NCBI RefSeq assembly: GCF_019915265.1
Contig: NZ_CP082780.1
Location: 2,604,001-2,668,000, forward strand
Direction of reading: 5' to 3'
Length of the DNA: 64,000 bases
Source: Bacillus aquiflavi
Lineage (GTDB): Bacteria; Bacillota; Bacilli; Bacillales; Cytobacillaceae
In this document: positions 39,701 to 48,418 of the stretch, piece by piece
How positions within the stretch are numbered: position 1 is the first letter of the stretch
Layout: every line of letters begins with the position of its first letter
Position numbers and translations under genes: made by a program
Notes under the pieces: model-generated
Told to the model about the DNA's origin: nothing
Databases searched by the model: none
Seen by the model: only the letters and a program-made list of their open reading frames with translations

Positions 39701-40083
39701 CCTGCCGTTAATGCAAATAAACCTTTCGAATAACGTTTTAACCATTTTGTGGGAATACCTAGTGGTGACTTCGTTTGAACTAAGCTAGAAATTTTTAATA
39801 AATTACGATAGCCCTCATTATTTTTCGCCAGTAGAACGAGCGGATAACTAGCCTCTTTACCATTCATTTCAGCCATCACATCAACTGTTATCCCAAAGAT
39901 CGGTTTAATTGACTGTTTTAAACACTCTTTATAAAAAGCGATTGATCCATACATCACATTGCGATCAGTTAGTGCAAGCGCCGAAAAACCTTTTTCTTTT
40001 GCAGCACTTACTAATTTTTCAACAGTAGCCGTACTTGTTAGCAAACTATACGCACTGTATACATGAAGGTGAATAAACGACAC
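36715..40083 (-). CDS. dnaE: DNA polymerase III alpha subunit DnaE
   Basis: The second replicative polymerase of Bacillus, which extends primers before PolC takes over. The N-terminal PHP domain shows FIHLHVYSAYSLLTSTATVE; the polymerase core has the catalytic PDIDIDFPDHRRDEV and GPGRGSAAGSLVAY; the helix-hairpin-helix (IKGVGAAALKEI) and OB domain follow. It has no 3'-5' exonuclease insertion, unlike PolC. Start is GTG at 40083 after GGTGGGAGT. 1122 residues. Transcribed away from ytrH. Confidence 0.96.
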   Translation of the reverse strand: MSFIHLHVYSAYSLLTSTATVEKLVSAAKEKGFSALALTDRNVMYGSIAFYKECLKQSIKPIFGITVDVMAEMNGKEASYPLVLLAKNNEGYRNLLKISSLVQTKSPLGIPTKWLKRYSKGLFALTAGKAGIVEQYLLNHQTDQALETVKHLSRLFEPQSFFLALQQHGTKEEKMLMEQVIHLSKETGLNVVATNEVHYLARDDAFAHECLLAIKNGQKLRDENREKLDSDQYYLKTADEMAQLFSDYPHAVENTLHIAKQCNVTIKLAEQLLPKYPVATGKTADGELEFLCQKGLKERYKQPNEEHQKRLQYELDIIKKMNFSDYFLIVWDFMMFARKRGILTGPGRGSAAGSLVAYVLYITDVDPIKHQLLFERFLNPERISMPDIDIDFPDHRRDEVIQYVVQKYGALHVAQIITFGTLAAKAAIRDVGRVFGFNTKELDQLSRLIPSKLGISLKDAYSQSEKLRSFLKESKMNHRLFETALKIEGLPRHTSTHAAGVIISEQPLINSVPIQTGHDGVYLTQYSMDHLEDLGLLKMDFLGLRNLSLIEAIIASIYKRTGKKIDIREIPFDDKRTYELLSRGETFGVFQLESEGMRNVLKRLKPTRFEDIVAVNALYRPGPMENIPLFIERKHGLTEIEYLHPELKPILENTYGVIVYQEQIMQIASKMAGFTLGEADLLRRAVGKKQKEVLDKERVHFVIGSKEKGYDEHTANRIYDLIVRFANYGFNRSHAVAYSFIAYQLAYLKATYPLDFMAALLTSAIGNEVKIRQYVQELREIGYNISPPSINLSGYSFYPENTQVRYSLAAIKGVGAAALKEIFKARRQKRFEDLFDFFIRVSPKAVNRKTLESLVHSGSFDEFGKDRAILLASIDVAVEHAQLLQPNEGEQYDFFAADEFFIKPKYVQVDPMRIEDKLLLEKEVLGLYLSDHPVSIYEKALQTIGAKLLTKITVDHNQEKVGVYISKVKEIRTKRGDSMAFLTISDQSEEVEAVVFPNVFRSLSVILKEGNIVLLQGKMEYREGRKQFIVQVGKNIKEALSEAAANKRTLYLRITKEKQSNENLQQLEKILKSFRGKTSVVLYYEIEEKAILLSKDYRVNPNSQCLQELINFLGKNNVILKH

Positions 40084-40206
40084 TTCTACTCCCACCTTTA
40101 TAAACATTTCTTAAGCTTATTATAGATAATCGACTTTTAAAAAGAAAATATGTTCTCACTATCACGAAGCAAGATTAACTTAATCTATGACAATAAATCA
40201 TTCTGC

Positions 40207-40235
40207 TCATAATCTAGCTTGTTTGTCCATATGAT
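40207..40235 (+). promoter_or_regulatory. Possible sigma-E promoter of ytrH-ytrI
   Basis: TCATAAT and CATATGAT with a 14-base spacer resemble the sigma-E pattern (KMATATT, 14-15, CATACAHT) with about three mismatches. ytrHI belongs to the sigma-E sporulation regulon in B. subtilis. Confidence 0.45.
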
Positions 40236-40299
40236 GAAAGTAGAAAATAATTAGTTGATGATCACTACAACCCAATATGCTTTATAAGGATGGGGAATA

Positions 40300-40635
40300 A
40301 TGAGAGAATCACCTTTTTTTTCAACATTATTTGATAGTTATTTTATCGCTCTCGGTGTTTTATTAGGAGGTTCACTAATTGGTGGACTAGCTGCCTTTTT
40401 AACAGGAAAGCCACCCTTAACTGAAATTTTTCGACTTTCTAACGCACTTCGTATTTGGGCAATTGTCGCTGCAATCGGGGGAACGTTTGACGCAGTATAT
40501 AGTTTTGAAAGGGGATTACTTCAAGGCGAGACAAGAGATATTGTAAAGCAGCTTTTATTAATTTTAGCTGCTTTAGGAGGGGCACAAACTGGTGCATTAC
40601 TTATTAATTGGCTGACTCAGGAGCATATTTCATAA
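40300..40635 (+). CDS. ytrH: Sporulation membrane protein YtrH
   Basis: A 111-residue membrane protein with three hydrophobic segments, including FIALGVLLGGSLIGGLAAFL and a glycine-rich last helix. It matches YtrH, made in the mother cell and needed for efficient sporulation in B. subtilis. ytrI starts within its stop codon (TAATG), so both are one unit. Confidence 0.92.
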   Translation: MRESPFFSTLFDSYFIALGVLLGGSLIGGLAAFLTGKPPLTEIFRLSNALRIWAIVAAIGGTFDAVYSFERGLLQGETRDIVKQLLLILAALGGAQTGALLINWLTQEHIS

Positions 40636-41138
40636 TGAGAATCCCTCCCTTTTATCACAATCCAGTTTGGCAACGTTTTTTAACAGGAATTGTGTTAGGA
40701 AGTATTATTAGTTGGGTTGTATTTTTATTTATTTACGGTTCCCTTCAAGAAAACCAAACGAAATTAATTAGGCAACAGGAGGATGAAATTCGTGATTTAA
40801 AAGAAAATATTAAAATATGGCAGGAGGAGTTTAAAGCATTAAATAAAAAAAATGAGCAAAAACTTACAGTACAAGATATTAAAGTTCAATTGGTGAATGG
40901 TCATAAATACAAATTAGATTCTTTTAGTATTTTTGAAATTGAGGAGAAAATTAAAGAAGATGTTAGTATTATGATTGCAAAAGATTTAGATACTGTTTAT
41001 AAAAGCAGAGATTTATTTAAAAAAATGATAGAAAATAAAGTCATTAAAGTAAATGATAAGCGATATCGGCTTGAAGTAAAAGAGATTGTTGTGTATACAA
41101 GCCTACTCATTCAATTGGTGATTCATTTAGATGGATAA
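40635..41138 (+). CDS. ytrI: Sporulation membrane protein YtrI
   Basis: A 167-residue protein with one N-terminal transmembrane segment (about 17-37, TGIVLGSIISWVVFLF) and a coiled coil (about 40-75, QENQTKLIRQQEDEIRDLK). It matches YtrI, the partner of YtrH. The ATG at 40635 overlaps the ytrH stop; a longer reading is not needed. Length equals B. subtilis YtrI. Confidence 0.92.
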   Translation: MRIPPFYHNPVWQRFLTGIVLGSIISWVVFLFIYGSLQENQTKLIRQQEDEIRDLKENIKIWQEEFKALNKKNEQKLTVQDIKVQLVNGHKYKLDSFSIFEIEEKIKEDVSIMIAKDLDTVYKSRDLFKKMIENKVIKVNDKRYRLEVKEIVVYTSLLIQLVIHLDG

Positions 41139-41146
41139 GTATGTCC

Positions 41147-41186
41147 ACCTATTCATCTCATTTTAATTTGAGATAAGTAGGTGGGT
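41147..41186. terminator. Hairpin between converging ytrI and the sensor kinase gene
   Basis: CCACCTA and TAGGTGG, with ATCTCA/TGAGAT inside, form a long imperfect stem. Neither side has a strong T-run. Confidence 0.6.
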
Positions 41187-41198
41187 CTTGATCATTCA

Positions 41199-42929
41199 TC
41201 AAATTTCAAATTTTATTGTAATGACTGTCCCTTTACCAATTGCGGATTCAACCGTCAACTCGCCACGATGAGCTTCAGCGATAGCTTTTGCAATACTCAT
41301 GCCAAGGCCTCCTCCTTCTGCTTTTTCCTCGGTATTCGTGCCGCGATAATATCGTTCAAATAAGTTATTAACCGTTTCTTCATCCATTCCGATCCCATTA
41401 TCCTTAATCATTACAATCCCATATTGGTGATCTTTTTTGACAGTAACAGCAATCTCCAATGGAAGTGGATTATGTTTAATTGCATTATAAATGAGATTAT
41501 CAAGCATACGGCCTAACCATCTTTCATCAGCTTCAATCCATATATCTGAGGTGTCATTTTGAAAGGAAAATAAAACATCCTTAATCGTGGCATCATTTAC
41601 AAATCGTAATACAGTATGATGTACAAACTGATTTAAATTCATCTTCTTTTTTGACAAAGGAAGGGCATTATTTTTTAGTTGAAAAGATAGAGAAAAATCT
41701 TGAACTAAATCAAGCATGTATGCTCCTTTATCCCGAATTGTTTTTCCCATTTCTTGAAGCTCTTCTGCTGTCCAATTATAGTTGCCACTTTCTAATAAAT
41801 GTCCATATCCCTGAATTGTAGATAATGGTGTTCTCAGATCATGAGAGATGCCAGTCATCCATTCTTCCCTTGTTTTTTCAAGCTGTGTTCTTTCTTTTAC
41901 CGATTGATCCAGCTTCTCCGCCATATCGTAAAAAGCATTTATCACTTCCCGATATAAGCGATACCGTGCTTTAATTTTGCTTTTTTTATTATATACTTTT
42001 TTTCGATCCTTTTCGGTTAAAATAAAGTCATAGTTTCCTTGACCCATTCTTTCCAACCAAGTAACAAATAGTAACAACGGCTGGCCATATCGAAATGCGT
42101 GCCAGGCAGAAAACAAAATTCCAAGTATTAATATAACGAGACTTAAAATAAGTAATGTAATAATCACTTCTTTCATGATTGCCGGCTTTTTCATTAATTC
42201 CTTTTCGTTCAACCTATGTAAAACCCATGTTCGTTCTGATTCTGAGTCATAGTGTACAACAAAATTTGAATAGACACCGGGCATGAGACGACTTTCTGTT
42301 TTTTCAAGAGCTGCATATTGCTTCTCTCCTTGATCATCACCGATTGACTGGACGATACGGCCGTCCATATCAATAATATGCAAATAACCGCCGAGTGTTT
42401 GCAGCTTTTCTTCTACTTTACCTATTGATCCTTCAGGAACTAGACCAGATTCCCCATAGCTGGCAGCCATTGAGTTTAACTGATGAACTAAATCATTCTT
42501 ATAGCCAATAATAAAAAGATATGGATCATCATAAGTTGTATCTAACTGGATATGTAAAAAAAAATCATGATACCGTTTCGTTTCTTCTATCTCAATTATT
42601 TCATTAATTTTATAGCTAGAAGGAATCTCAGGCGGAGTAGCAAAAGAGTAAATCGCTTTTCCTTTTTTATCAATAATTTGCAGCCACATTTCATTTTCTT
42701 TCAAATGCTTTTCCCATCTAGGAAAAACATATACAACACCATCTTGAATCGTTGTTTCACTACTGATTGCATCTAATACACCCGCAGGAAAATTTTTTTC
42801 TAAATCGTTATTTATGATAGAACTGATAATATAGATAATTAAAAAGAGAAACGCAAAAGCTACAAATAAAATAACAAAAATAAACTGAAGTGAGAAATGA
42901 AAAGCTATCCTTCTTTTTATAGATTTCAT
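41199..42929 (-). CDS. Sensor histidine kinase
   Basis: A 576-residue membrane kinase. One transmembrane segment at about 15-38 and a second at about 255-275 frame an extracellular domain of some 215 residues; a HAMP-like linker and the His-box ISHDLRTPLSTIQGYGHLL follow. The ATP-binding domain has the N-box (LDNLIYNAIKHN), DNGIGMDEETVNNLFERYYRG and GGGLGMSIAKAI. All catalytic parts are intact. It is three bases from the frameshifted response regulator gene and near a broken DUF418 gene, so its signalling partner may be lost. Its stimulus is unknown. Confidence 0.9.
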   Translation of the reverse strand: MKSIKRRIAFHFSLQFIFVILFVAFAFLFLIIYIISSIINNDLEKNFPAGVLDAISSETTIQDGVVYVFPRWEKHLKENEMWLQIIDKKGKAIYSFATPPEIPSSYKINEIIEIEETKRYHDFFLHIQLDTTYDDPYLFIIGYKNDLVHQLNSMAASYGESGLVPEGSIGKVEEKLQTLGGYLHIIDMDGRIVQSIGDDQGEKQYAALEKTESRLMPGVYSNFVVHYDSESERTWVLHRLNEKELMKKPAIMKEVIITLLILSLVILILGILFSAWHAFRYGQPLLLFVTWLERMGQGNYDFILTEKDRKKVYNKKSKIKARYRLYREVINAFYDMAEKLDQSVKERTQLEKTREEWMTGISHDLRTPLSTIQGYGHLLESGNYNWTAEELQEMGKTIRDKGAYMLDLVQDFSLSFQLKNNALPLSKKKMNLNQFVHHTVLRFVNDATIKDVLFSFQNDTSDIWIEADERWLGRMLDNLIYNAIKHNPLPLEIAVTVKKDHQYGIVMIKDNGIGMDEETVNNLFERYYRGTNTEEKAEGGGLGMSIAKAIAEAHRGELTVESAIGKGTVITIKFEI

Positions 42930-42932
42930 TTT

Positions 42933-43645
42933 CTATCTCTCCTTCACAAGTTTATATCCAAGCCCTCTTACCGTTAAGAGATAATAAGGATTACTTGGAT
43001 TTGGCTCTATACGCTCCCGTATTCTCCTTATATGTACCATAACTGTATTATCGTCTACTAAGCTATCAAACCCCCATACTTGCTCGAATAATTGTGCTTT
43101 TGAAAACACTCTATTTGGATTTTTGCAAAAATGAAGGAGTAACAAAAACACTTGGGCTGGACATGGAACTACTTTCCCCTCGACGATTAACTCACCGGCT
43201 ATTTCATCAACAATAAATCTGCCAAAATCATAACGCTTTTTAGTAGTTTCATTGTTTTGCGTTATTTGAGTTAAATTTCCTCTCCGTAGTCTTGCTTTTA
43301 TTCTAGCTGCAATTTCAAGCGGATTAAAAGGTTTTGTAACGTAATCATCCGCACCGATTGCAAACCCTGTTAATATATCTAGATCAGATACTTTAGCTGT
43401 TAAAAATAAAATATGCGCATCACATATTTCCCTTATCTTTGGACAAATATCAAAACCACTTTGATCAGGAAGCATCACATCTAAAACGATAATATCCATA
43501 TTTTTTTTAGTAACTAAATCAAGAGCATCCTGTGCAGTATGTGCCGTAAATATATTACGAAATCCCTCTTTTTTTAGGACTGTTTCATCATTTTTTTTAC
43601 AATTGCTTTCTCATCGTCAACAAGTAAAATGTTTGCTTTATTCAT
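42933..43645 (-). pseudogene. OmpR-type response regulator with a frameshift at a poly-A run
   Basis: From the ATG at 43645 the frame reads MNKANILLVDDEKAIVKK and then stops. The next frame, entered at the eight-A run 43591-43598, reads DETVLKKEGFRNIFTAH and continues through the phosphoacceptor (IIVLDVMLPDQSG), the switch Thr/Lys (DDYVTKPFNPLE) and the winged helix to VRGLGYKLVKER at 42933. One A more, nine in all, restores a single 238-codon gene. Without it the protein from the internal ATG at 43499 lacks the acidic pocket and could not be phosphorylated normally. Partner of the adjacent kinase. Confidence 0.87.
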
Positions 43646-43797
43646 ATGAATCCACCCCTCGTTTATGCTAGCATATAAACCTTAACAATAGTTTAACAAC
43701 CTTTCCTAAATTTATTAAATCGTAAGGGACAGTTTCGAACAATGTAATACTCCTTTCTTAAAATTTAATGAGACAACATTAAAGGTGGTTAAACAAA

Positions 43798-44991
43798 GTG
43801 AATACAAACAAACATAGGATAAACACAGTTGATGGGATACGCGGGTTAAGTCTATTTGGCATTTTAGTAGCGAATATGCTTATTTTTCAATTCTGAATTT
43901 ATGGGAAAGAACATCTTCAACTATTTCAGTTGACAACGGCAGATTTAGTTGTAAATGATCTCATTAAAATATTAGTAGAAGGAAGCTTTGTACCTATTTT
44001 TGCGTTTCTCTTTGGCTATGGAATGATTAAAATGAAAGAAAGTTTAGAACGGAGAGAGCTGGGGGTGAAGAGACACCTCGTGCGAAGATTCTTTCTTCTA
44101 CTTGGCTTAGGTTTGTTGCATGCAACTTTTTTATGGGAAGGCGATATTTTAACCCTTTATGGTTCAATCGGATTATTTCTTCTCCTATTTATAAATCGAA
44201 AAAAAAAGACAATTCTCGTATGGGGCATCACATTGTTTATACTATCTCCCTTATTATTACTTGATTTTAAAGAAATAGATAAAAAAAATAAAGTGAACGA
44301 AAATATCATCACTTATATAGAAAAATCGATCACCATATACAGCAGTGGTACATATAGCGAGATTTATGATGATCGAAATAATAGTGACCCGCTAGAAATA
44401 GATGAGCTGGAATATTTGCTCTTATTAATCTTAACTCCTTTTATTGGTGCACCACTCTTTTTAATCGGTATGTATGCTGCAAAAAATAAGTGGTTTCACC
44501 ATCCTAAAAATGAACTGCCATTTTATCGAAAGATGATGTTGCTCCTCATCCCATCGGGAATCATTTTGAAAATGTTATAAGTTTTTTTTCCTGATAATCT
44601 ATATACAAATATCACCCTTACGCTTGGCGCAAGCTTGTTAGCTCTTGGATATATTTTTGCATTTGCTTCCCTATATAGAGACACCAAAAATAGACGCTTT
44701 TTAAGTTGGTTCGAAAGTATAGGAAGGCTATCCTTGACAAATTATTTAATGCAAACAATCCTTTGTACAATGATATTTTACGGATACGGCTTTGGATTAT
44801 TTGAAAAGTTGGGAGTGATAGCTGGATTCTTTTTAGCTATTTTTATTTTTGCTATCCAAGTGGCTGGAAGTACTTTATACTTAAAATATTTTCGAATGGG
44901 CCCTTTCGAGAAAATACTTCGTATGTGGACGTATTTATCATTAAAAGGTAAACCAAAAGTTAACAATATACAAGGTAAAGAAGCGGCGTAG
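43798..44991 (+). pseudogene. DUF418 membrane protein with two in-frame stop codons
   Basis: From the GTG at 43798 (RBS AAAGGTGG) the frame reads MNTNKHRINTVDGIRGLSLFGILVANMLIFQF, given here as KHRINTVDGIRGLSLFGI, which is the DUF418 start. A TGA at 43894-43896 and a TAA at 44578-44580 interrupt it; the frame is otherwise open through FAFLFGYGMIKMKESLERRE, several transmembrane helices and the C-terminal DUF418 part (SIGRLSLTNYLMQTILCTMIFYGYG). All 398 codons are in one frame. DUF418 proteins are multi-spanning, of unknown function. The gene is divergent from the kinase/regulator pair, probably once its target. Confidence 0.87.
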
Positions 44992-45000
44992 GCGCAAAGT

Positions 45001-45031
45001 AATTGAGGCTGAATTTCATCAGCCTCAATTA
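45001..45031. terminator. Inverted repeat between the DUF418 gene and nrnA
   Basis: AATTGAGGCTGA and TCAGCCTCAATT form a perfect 12-bp stem between two converging genes, and could terminate both. Confidence 0.7.
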
Positions 45032-45963
45032 CTTTGACAAGCTTTTTCTAAATCATGTAATACATTAATCGCTTCTTCCCAAGAAAAAATTGAGGCTCCT
45101 GCTGCTAAAGGATGTCCTCCACCATGATACTTTTTAGCAACTTCGTTAATAATTGGACCTTTCGAACGAATTCTAACACGGATTTGATCCTCTTCTTCTA
45201 TAAAAAATACCCATGCCTTGATTCCTTCTACATTACCAAGGGTACCTACTAATAGAGAAGCTTCAGATGGATTCACATCAAATTCACACAGTAATTGTTT
45301 TGTCATCATCATAGAAGCAACTCCGTTTGAATGAATAGAAAAATTTTGTAATACATATCCACTCAATTTGACAACGTTACGTTTTAATTCATACATTTGA
45401 TCATACAATTGAGAGCGTGAAAAATGGTAATGGATTAATTCCCCGGCATATAGAAACGTTTTTTTCGTAGTACTAGGAAAAAGAAACCTGCCGGTATCAC
45501 CAACAATTCCAGCATATAAAAGACGTGCACCTTCATCGGTTAATTTTAAACCTTTATTTTTCCCGTATAAATAAAATTCATAAATCATTTCACTTGTTGA
45601 ACTTGCTTCAGTATCAACCCATATGATATCTCCATACGGATCATCATTTGGATGGTGGTCAATTTTAATTAACTTATCTCCTAATTTATAACGTTCATCA
45701 CAAATTCGCGCCGTATTAGCTGTATCACAAACGATAACGAGCGAGTTTTTATATACTTCATCTGTAACTTTATCTAGACGACGTAAATAATGAAGTGATT
45801 CCTCTTCCTTACCAACAGCGAAAATTTGTTTTTCTGGAAAGGAAGCTTTTAAAATTTCCGCCAAGCCTCCTTGAGAGCCGTAAGCATCGGGATCAGGCCG
45901 AACATGGCGATGAATAATTATCGTATGGTATTGTTGAATTGTTGTTAAGATTTTTTCTATCAT
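45025..45963 (-). CDS. nrnA: Bifunctional oligoribonuclease / PAP phosphatase NrnA
   Basis: DHH/DHHA1 phosphodiesterase that degrades nano-RNA and 3'-phosphoadenosine 5'-phosphate. Motifs in order: HRHVRPDPDAYGSQGG (about 18-33), CDTANTARI, the DHH motif KIDHHPND (about 98-105), and the DHHA1 end GGGHPLAAGASIF. 312 residues, as YtqI of B. subtilis. It lies between the DUF418 gene and ytpI, as its own transcript. Confidence 0.95.
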   Translation of the reverse strand: MIEKILTTIQQYHTIIIHRHVRPDPDAYGSQGGLAEILKASFPEKQIFAVGKEEESLHYLRRLDKVTDEVYKNSLVIVCDTANTARICDERYKLGDKLIKIDHHPNDDPYGDIIWVDTEASSTSEMIYEFYLYGKNKGLKLTDEGARLLYAGIVGDTGRFLFPSTTKKTFLYAGELIHYHFSRSQLYDQMYELKRNVVKLSGYVLQNFSIHSNGVASMMMTKQLLCEFDVNPSEASLLVGTLGNVEGIKAWVFFIEEEDQIRVRIRSKGPIINEVAKKYHGGGHPLAAGASIFSWEEAINVLHDLEKACQSN

Positions 45964-46138
45964 TGTTCTCTCTTTTTATTATACATACTTAATTATTATC
46001 ATAATTTATTCAAAAAGAAAAAGAATTCGTAGTACTTTGTGGTAATGAAACTTAAAAATCGGTAAAATAAGAAAAGTAACACTAGCGTAAAAGTGAGTTA
46101 AAAATCGTCTTATTACAAATATTTGGGGGAATTGTATA

Positions 46139-46444
46139 ATGTTTGTACTTGTTGTTTTAATCGGAATATCCCTTGCTCTTTACCTATTTTATAAAATGAG
46201 GTTTTTTAGAAGCAGACTTCCTGCTGAAAAAAAGTGGCTATCTTCTAAATCAGGCATGGCTCTTGGTTTTTTTATATTATTGTTTGGGATTAATCAACTG
46301 TTTTTATTTCAAACAGTTCTTACTTATATCGTCTCCGCTATATTTATTTTTCTTGGGGTTATTAATGTTTGGGCTGGATATAAAGCCTACAAGCACTACT
46401 TGCCATATGCAATTGAAGAAGCTGAAAAATTAGAAGAACAGTAA
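46139..46444 (+). CDS. ytpI: YtpI family membrane protein
   Basis: A 101-residue protein with three hydrophobic segments (about 1-18, 38-58, 60-80) and the motif FGINQLFLFQTVLTYIV in the middle. It matches the YtpI family of Bacillus, function unknown, and has the same neighbours (nrnA, ytoI). Start ATG after a weak GGGGGAA. Confidence 0.85.
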   Translation: MFVLVVLIGISLALYLFYKMRFFRSRLPAEKKWLSSKSGMALGFFILLFGINQLFLFQTVLTYIVSAIFIFLGVINVWAGYKAYKHYLPYAIEEAEKLEEQ

Positions 46445-46453
46445 AAGTAAAAA

Positions 46454-46480
46454 AGGAACCGGTCGTTTACACCAGTTCCT
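46454..46480 (-). terminator. Intact hairpin, left flank of element copy E (terminator of ytoI)
   Basis: AGGAACTGGT and ACCGGTTCCT pair with one mismatch and are followed by TTTTTT on the minus strand. It lies 10 bases after the ytpI stop and, in ytoI direction, beyond the dispersed element. Confidence 0.75.
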
Positions 46481-46624
46481 CAGACACATCCGCATTTTTC
46501 ATTATCAGCTTATGAACAAAAGGTTCTATTCTTCTTCCGCCACCGCCACGTGCTTCGCACTTCGGACTGAGGGGCGATTAAAGTCTTTAAGAAAGTCGCT
46601 TTAAATCAACTTTATCAACAAGCG
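46481..46624 (+). repeat. Dispersed MITE-like intergenic element, copy E
   Basis: Starts CAGACACATCCGC, carries GGTTCTATTCTTCTTCCGC, a GTGCTTCGCAC hairpin and CGGACTGAGGGGCGAT, and ends TTTAAATCAACTTTATC. It resembles copies A and D in order of blocks, with more changes. It lies between a hairpin at 46454-46480 and a weaker relative at 46625-46645. Confidence 0.6.
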
Positions 46625-46648
46625 TTGGAGCTAGACTAGTCCCAATTT

Positions 46649-46676
46649 GCCGTTTTCTGAAAAGAGAATGGCTTTT
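46649..46676 (+). terminator. Terminator of ytpI
   Basis: GCC-G-TTTTCT and AGAGAA-T-GGC pair across GAAA, followed by TTTTTT on the plus strand, next to the ytoI stop. Confidence 0.65.
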
Positions 46677-47996
46677 TTATTGCCTATCAATTAATTGGCA
46701 CATCATCATCGCTTTACCGACTAGAACTCCTTCATTAAAAACCTCGACGTCAACCTTCCCAAATTTCCGTCCAACCTCTAATAGTTTAGGGTAAATTTCC
46801 AAAATACTATCAATTTGAACTGGTTTAATAAAATAAATTGTTATATTTTCAACAACTAAATCACCTTTTTTGTAACCTCTTAACATACGGTTTGCCGCTT
46901 CAGTAACGATCGTCGTTAAAACTCCATAAGAAATTGTTCCCAGATGGTTTGTCATTTGGGGTGTTACTTCGCAGCAAAAAACATCGTCTCCTTTTGTTTT
47001 TCCACGTGTTAGCACGAGCTGATTTGTAACAATATCATCAATCGTCTCGCCAACTTGTGGTTGACGCTGAATCATTTGTAATGCTTTTAGTACATCTTGC
47101 CGACTAATAATCCCTTGCAATCGATTATGATCATCAACAACCGGCAGCATTTCGATCCCTTCCCACACCATCATATGTGCTGAGGATGCGACACTCGTCT
47201 TTCCTCCAACTGTCATTGGTTGTTTTGTCATTAATTTCTCGATTGGGGTGTCCTTGTCATAGCCGACTATATCTTTTGATGTTACGACTCCTTGAACCTT
47301 CATGTTTTTATCAACGACAGGAAAACGACTGTGTATTGTTTCTTTATTACACTTATACCATTTGGAAGCGATGTCTTCTGTTTTTAAATAAACAGTTTGC
47401 TCTAAAGGTGTTAAAATATCTTCAACCAACACAATTTCTTTTTTAATTAATTGGTCATAAATAGCTCGATTAATCATAGTCGCTACCGTGAAGGTGTCGT
47501 AACTGCTTGATATGATCGGAAGCTGAAGTTCATCTGCCAGCTTTTTAACATGTTCCTCCGTATCGAAACCACCTGTAATTAACACCGCTGCTCCTGCATT
47601 TAATGCATACTCATGAGCTTTCGTTCGATTACCAACGATCAGTAAATTACCTGCACCAGTATAACGCATCATCGCATCAAGCTTCATTGCGCCGATTACA
47701 AATTTATTGAGCGTCTTATGAAGACCTGCTCGTCCCCCGAGAACCTGACCATCAACAATATTGACAACCTCTGCAAAAGTAAGTTTTTCTATGTTTTCCT
47801 TTTTTTTACGTTCGATTCTAATTGTTCCTACACGTTCTATCGTACTAACATATCCTTGATTTTCTGCATCTTTAATTGCTCTGTATGCTGTTCCTTCGCT
47901 TACATTCAGAGCCTTAGCAATTTGCCTAACTGAGATTTTTTCACCTACAGGGAGTTGGTCAATATATTGTATAATTTGTTCATGCTTTGTTGCCAA
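46677..47996 (-). CDS. ytoI: YtoI: DRTGG, CBS-pair and hot-dog domain protein
   Basis: A 439-residue protein with four parts: an N-terminal winged helix (VRQIAKALNVSEGTAYRAIKD), a DRTGG domain (about 75-185), two CBS domains (about 195-310, with VVTSKDIVGYD and ISRQDVLKALQ), and a C-terminal hot-dog fold like thioesterases (TISYGVLTTIVTEAANRMLR). CBS pairs bind adenine nucleotides. This suggests a nucleotide-sensing regulator, but the function is unknown. I choose TTG at 47996 (MATKHEQIIQYI), six bases after AAAGGGTG. Confidence 0.87.
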   Translation of the reverse strand: MATKHEQIIQYIDQLPVGEKISVRQIAKALNVSEGTAYRAIKDAENQGYVSTIERVGTIRIERKKKENIEKLTFAEVVNIVDGQVLGGRAGLHKTLNKFVIGAMKLDAMMRYTGAGNLLIVGNRTKAHEYALNAGAAVLITGGFDTEEHVKKLADELQLPIISSSYDTFTVATMINRAIYDQLIKKEIVLVEDILTPLEQTVYLKTEDIASKWYKCNKETIHSRFPVVDKNMKVQGVVTSKDIVGYDKDTPIEKLMTKQPMTVGGKTSVASSAHMMVWEGIEMLPVVDDHNRLQGIISRQDVLKALQMIQRQPQVGETIDDIVTNQLVLTRGKTKGDDVFCCEVTPQMTNHLGTISYGVLTTIVTEAANRMLRGYKKGDLVVENITIYFIKPVQIDSILEIYPKLLEVGRKFGKVDVEVFNEGVLVGKAMMMCQLIDRQ

Positions 47997-48099
47997 CACT
48001 TTCACCCTTTATTAGTTATTTCCACTCGGTTACCTTATATTATAAGGTGAATAGTTGTATCAAGCAACGTACGATAAAAAAAGACTGTAAAAATGAAGG

Positions 48100-48354
48100 T
48101 TAATCATGTAAATAAATTTTTTTCTTTACATATTTTTCAGTTTTCACTCTTTTGTTCGGAACATTTGAAGTGCCAAATAAGATTCCAGTTAAATTACCTG
48201 CGATAACAAATAACGCAAAGGTAATCCAAGCAATCGCAAAGTACCCCCCTAAACCAGGTGAAAAAATCGAAATACGCGGTACTGCATAATAAATCATCAA
48301 CGCCGCTAGCAAACAACATATAATATAACGACTTTTGATTGCATTCACCCCCAT
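48100..48354 (-). CDS. Small membrane protein, uncharacterised
   Basis: 84 residues with two hydrophobic segments (about 9-30, CCLLAALMIYYAV, and 36-60) and a basic tail (VKTEKYVKKKIYLHD). I do not recognise the family. The start is unclear: the ATG at 48354 overlaps the only good ribosome binding site (GGGGGTGA), and no usual start codon follows it in frame. Lies upstream of ytoI, same strand, 95 bases away. Confidence 0.6.
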   Translation of the reverse strand: MGVNAIKSRYIICCLLAALMIYYAVPRISIFSPGLGGYFAIAWITFALFVIAGNLTGILFGTSNVPNKRVKTEKYVKKKIYLHD

Positions 48355-48398
48355 TTACATAACTTTTTTTATTATATGCTTTTCATAAAAAAAAAAGA

Positions 48399-48416
48399 AG
48401 CGCTCGTTTGAGCACT
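48399..48416 (-). terminator. Terminator, left flank of element copy F
   Basis: AGTGCTC pairs with GAGCGCT across AAAC and is followed by a run of T on the minus strand. Confidence 0.65.
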
Positions 48417-48418
48417 GC

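Noticed and set aside
43894-43896. TGA in the DUF418 gene as a selenocysteine or tryptophan codon
   Set aside because: The gene also has a TAA, no SECIS-like hairpin follows, and all other genes use TGA as stop.
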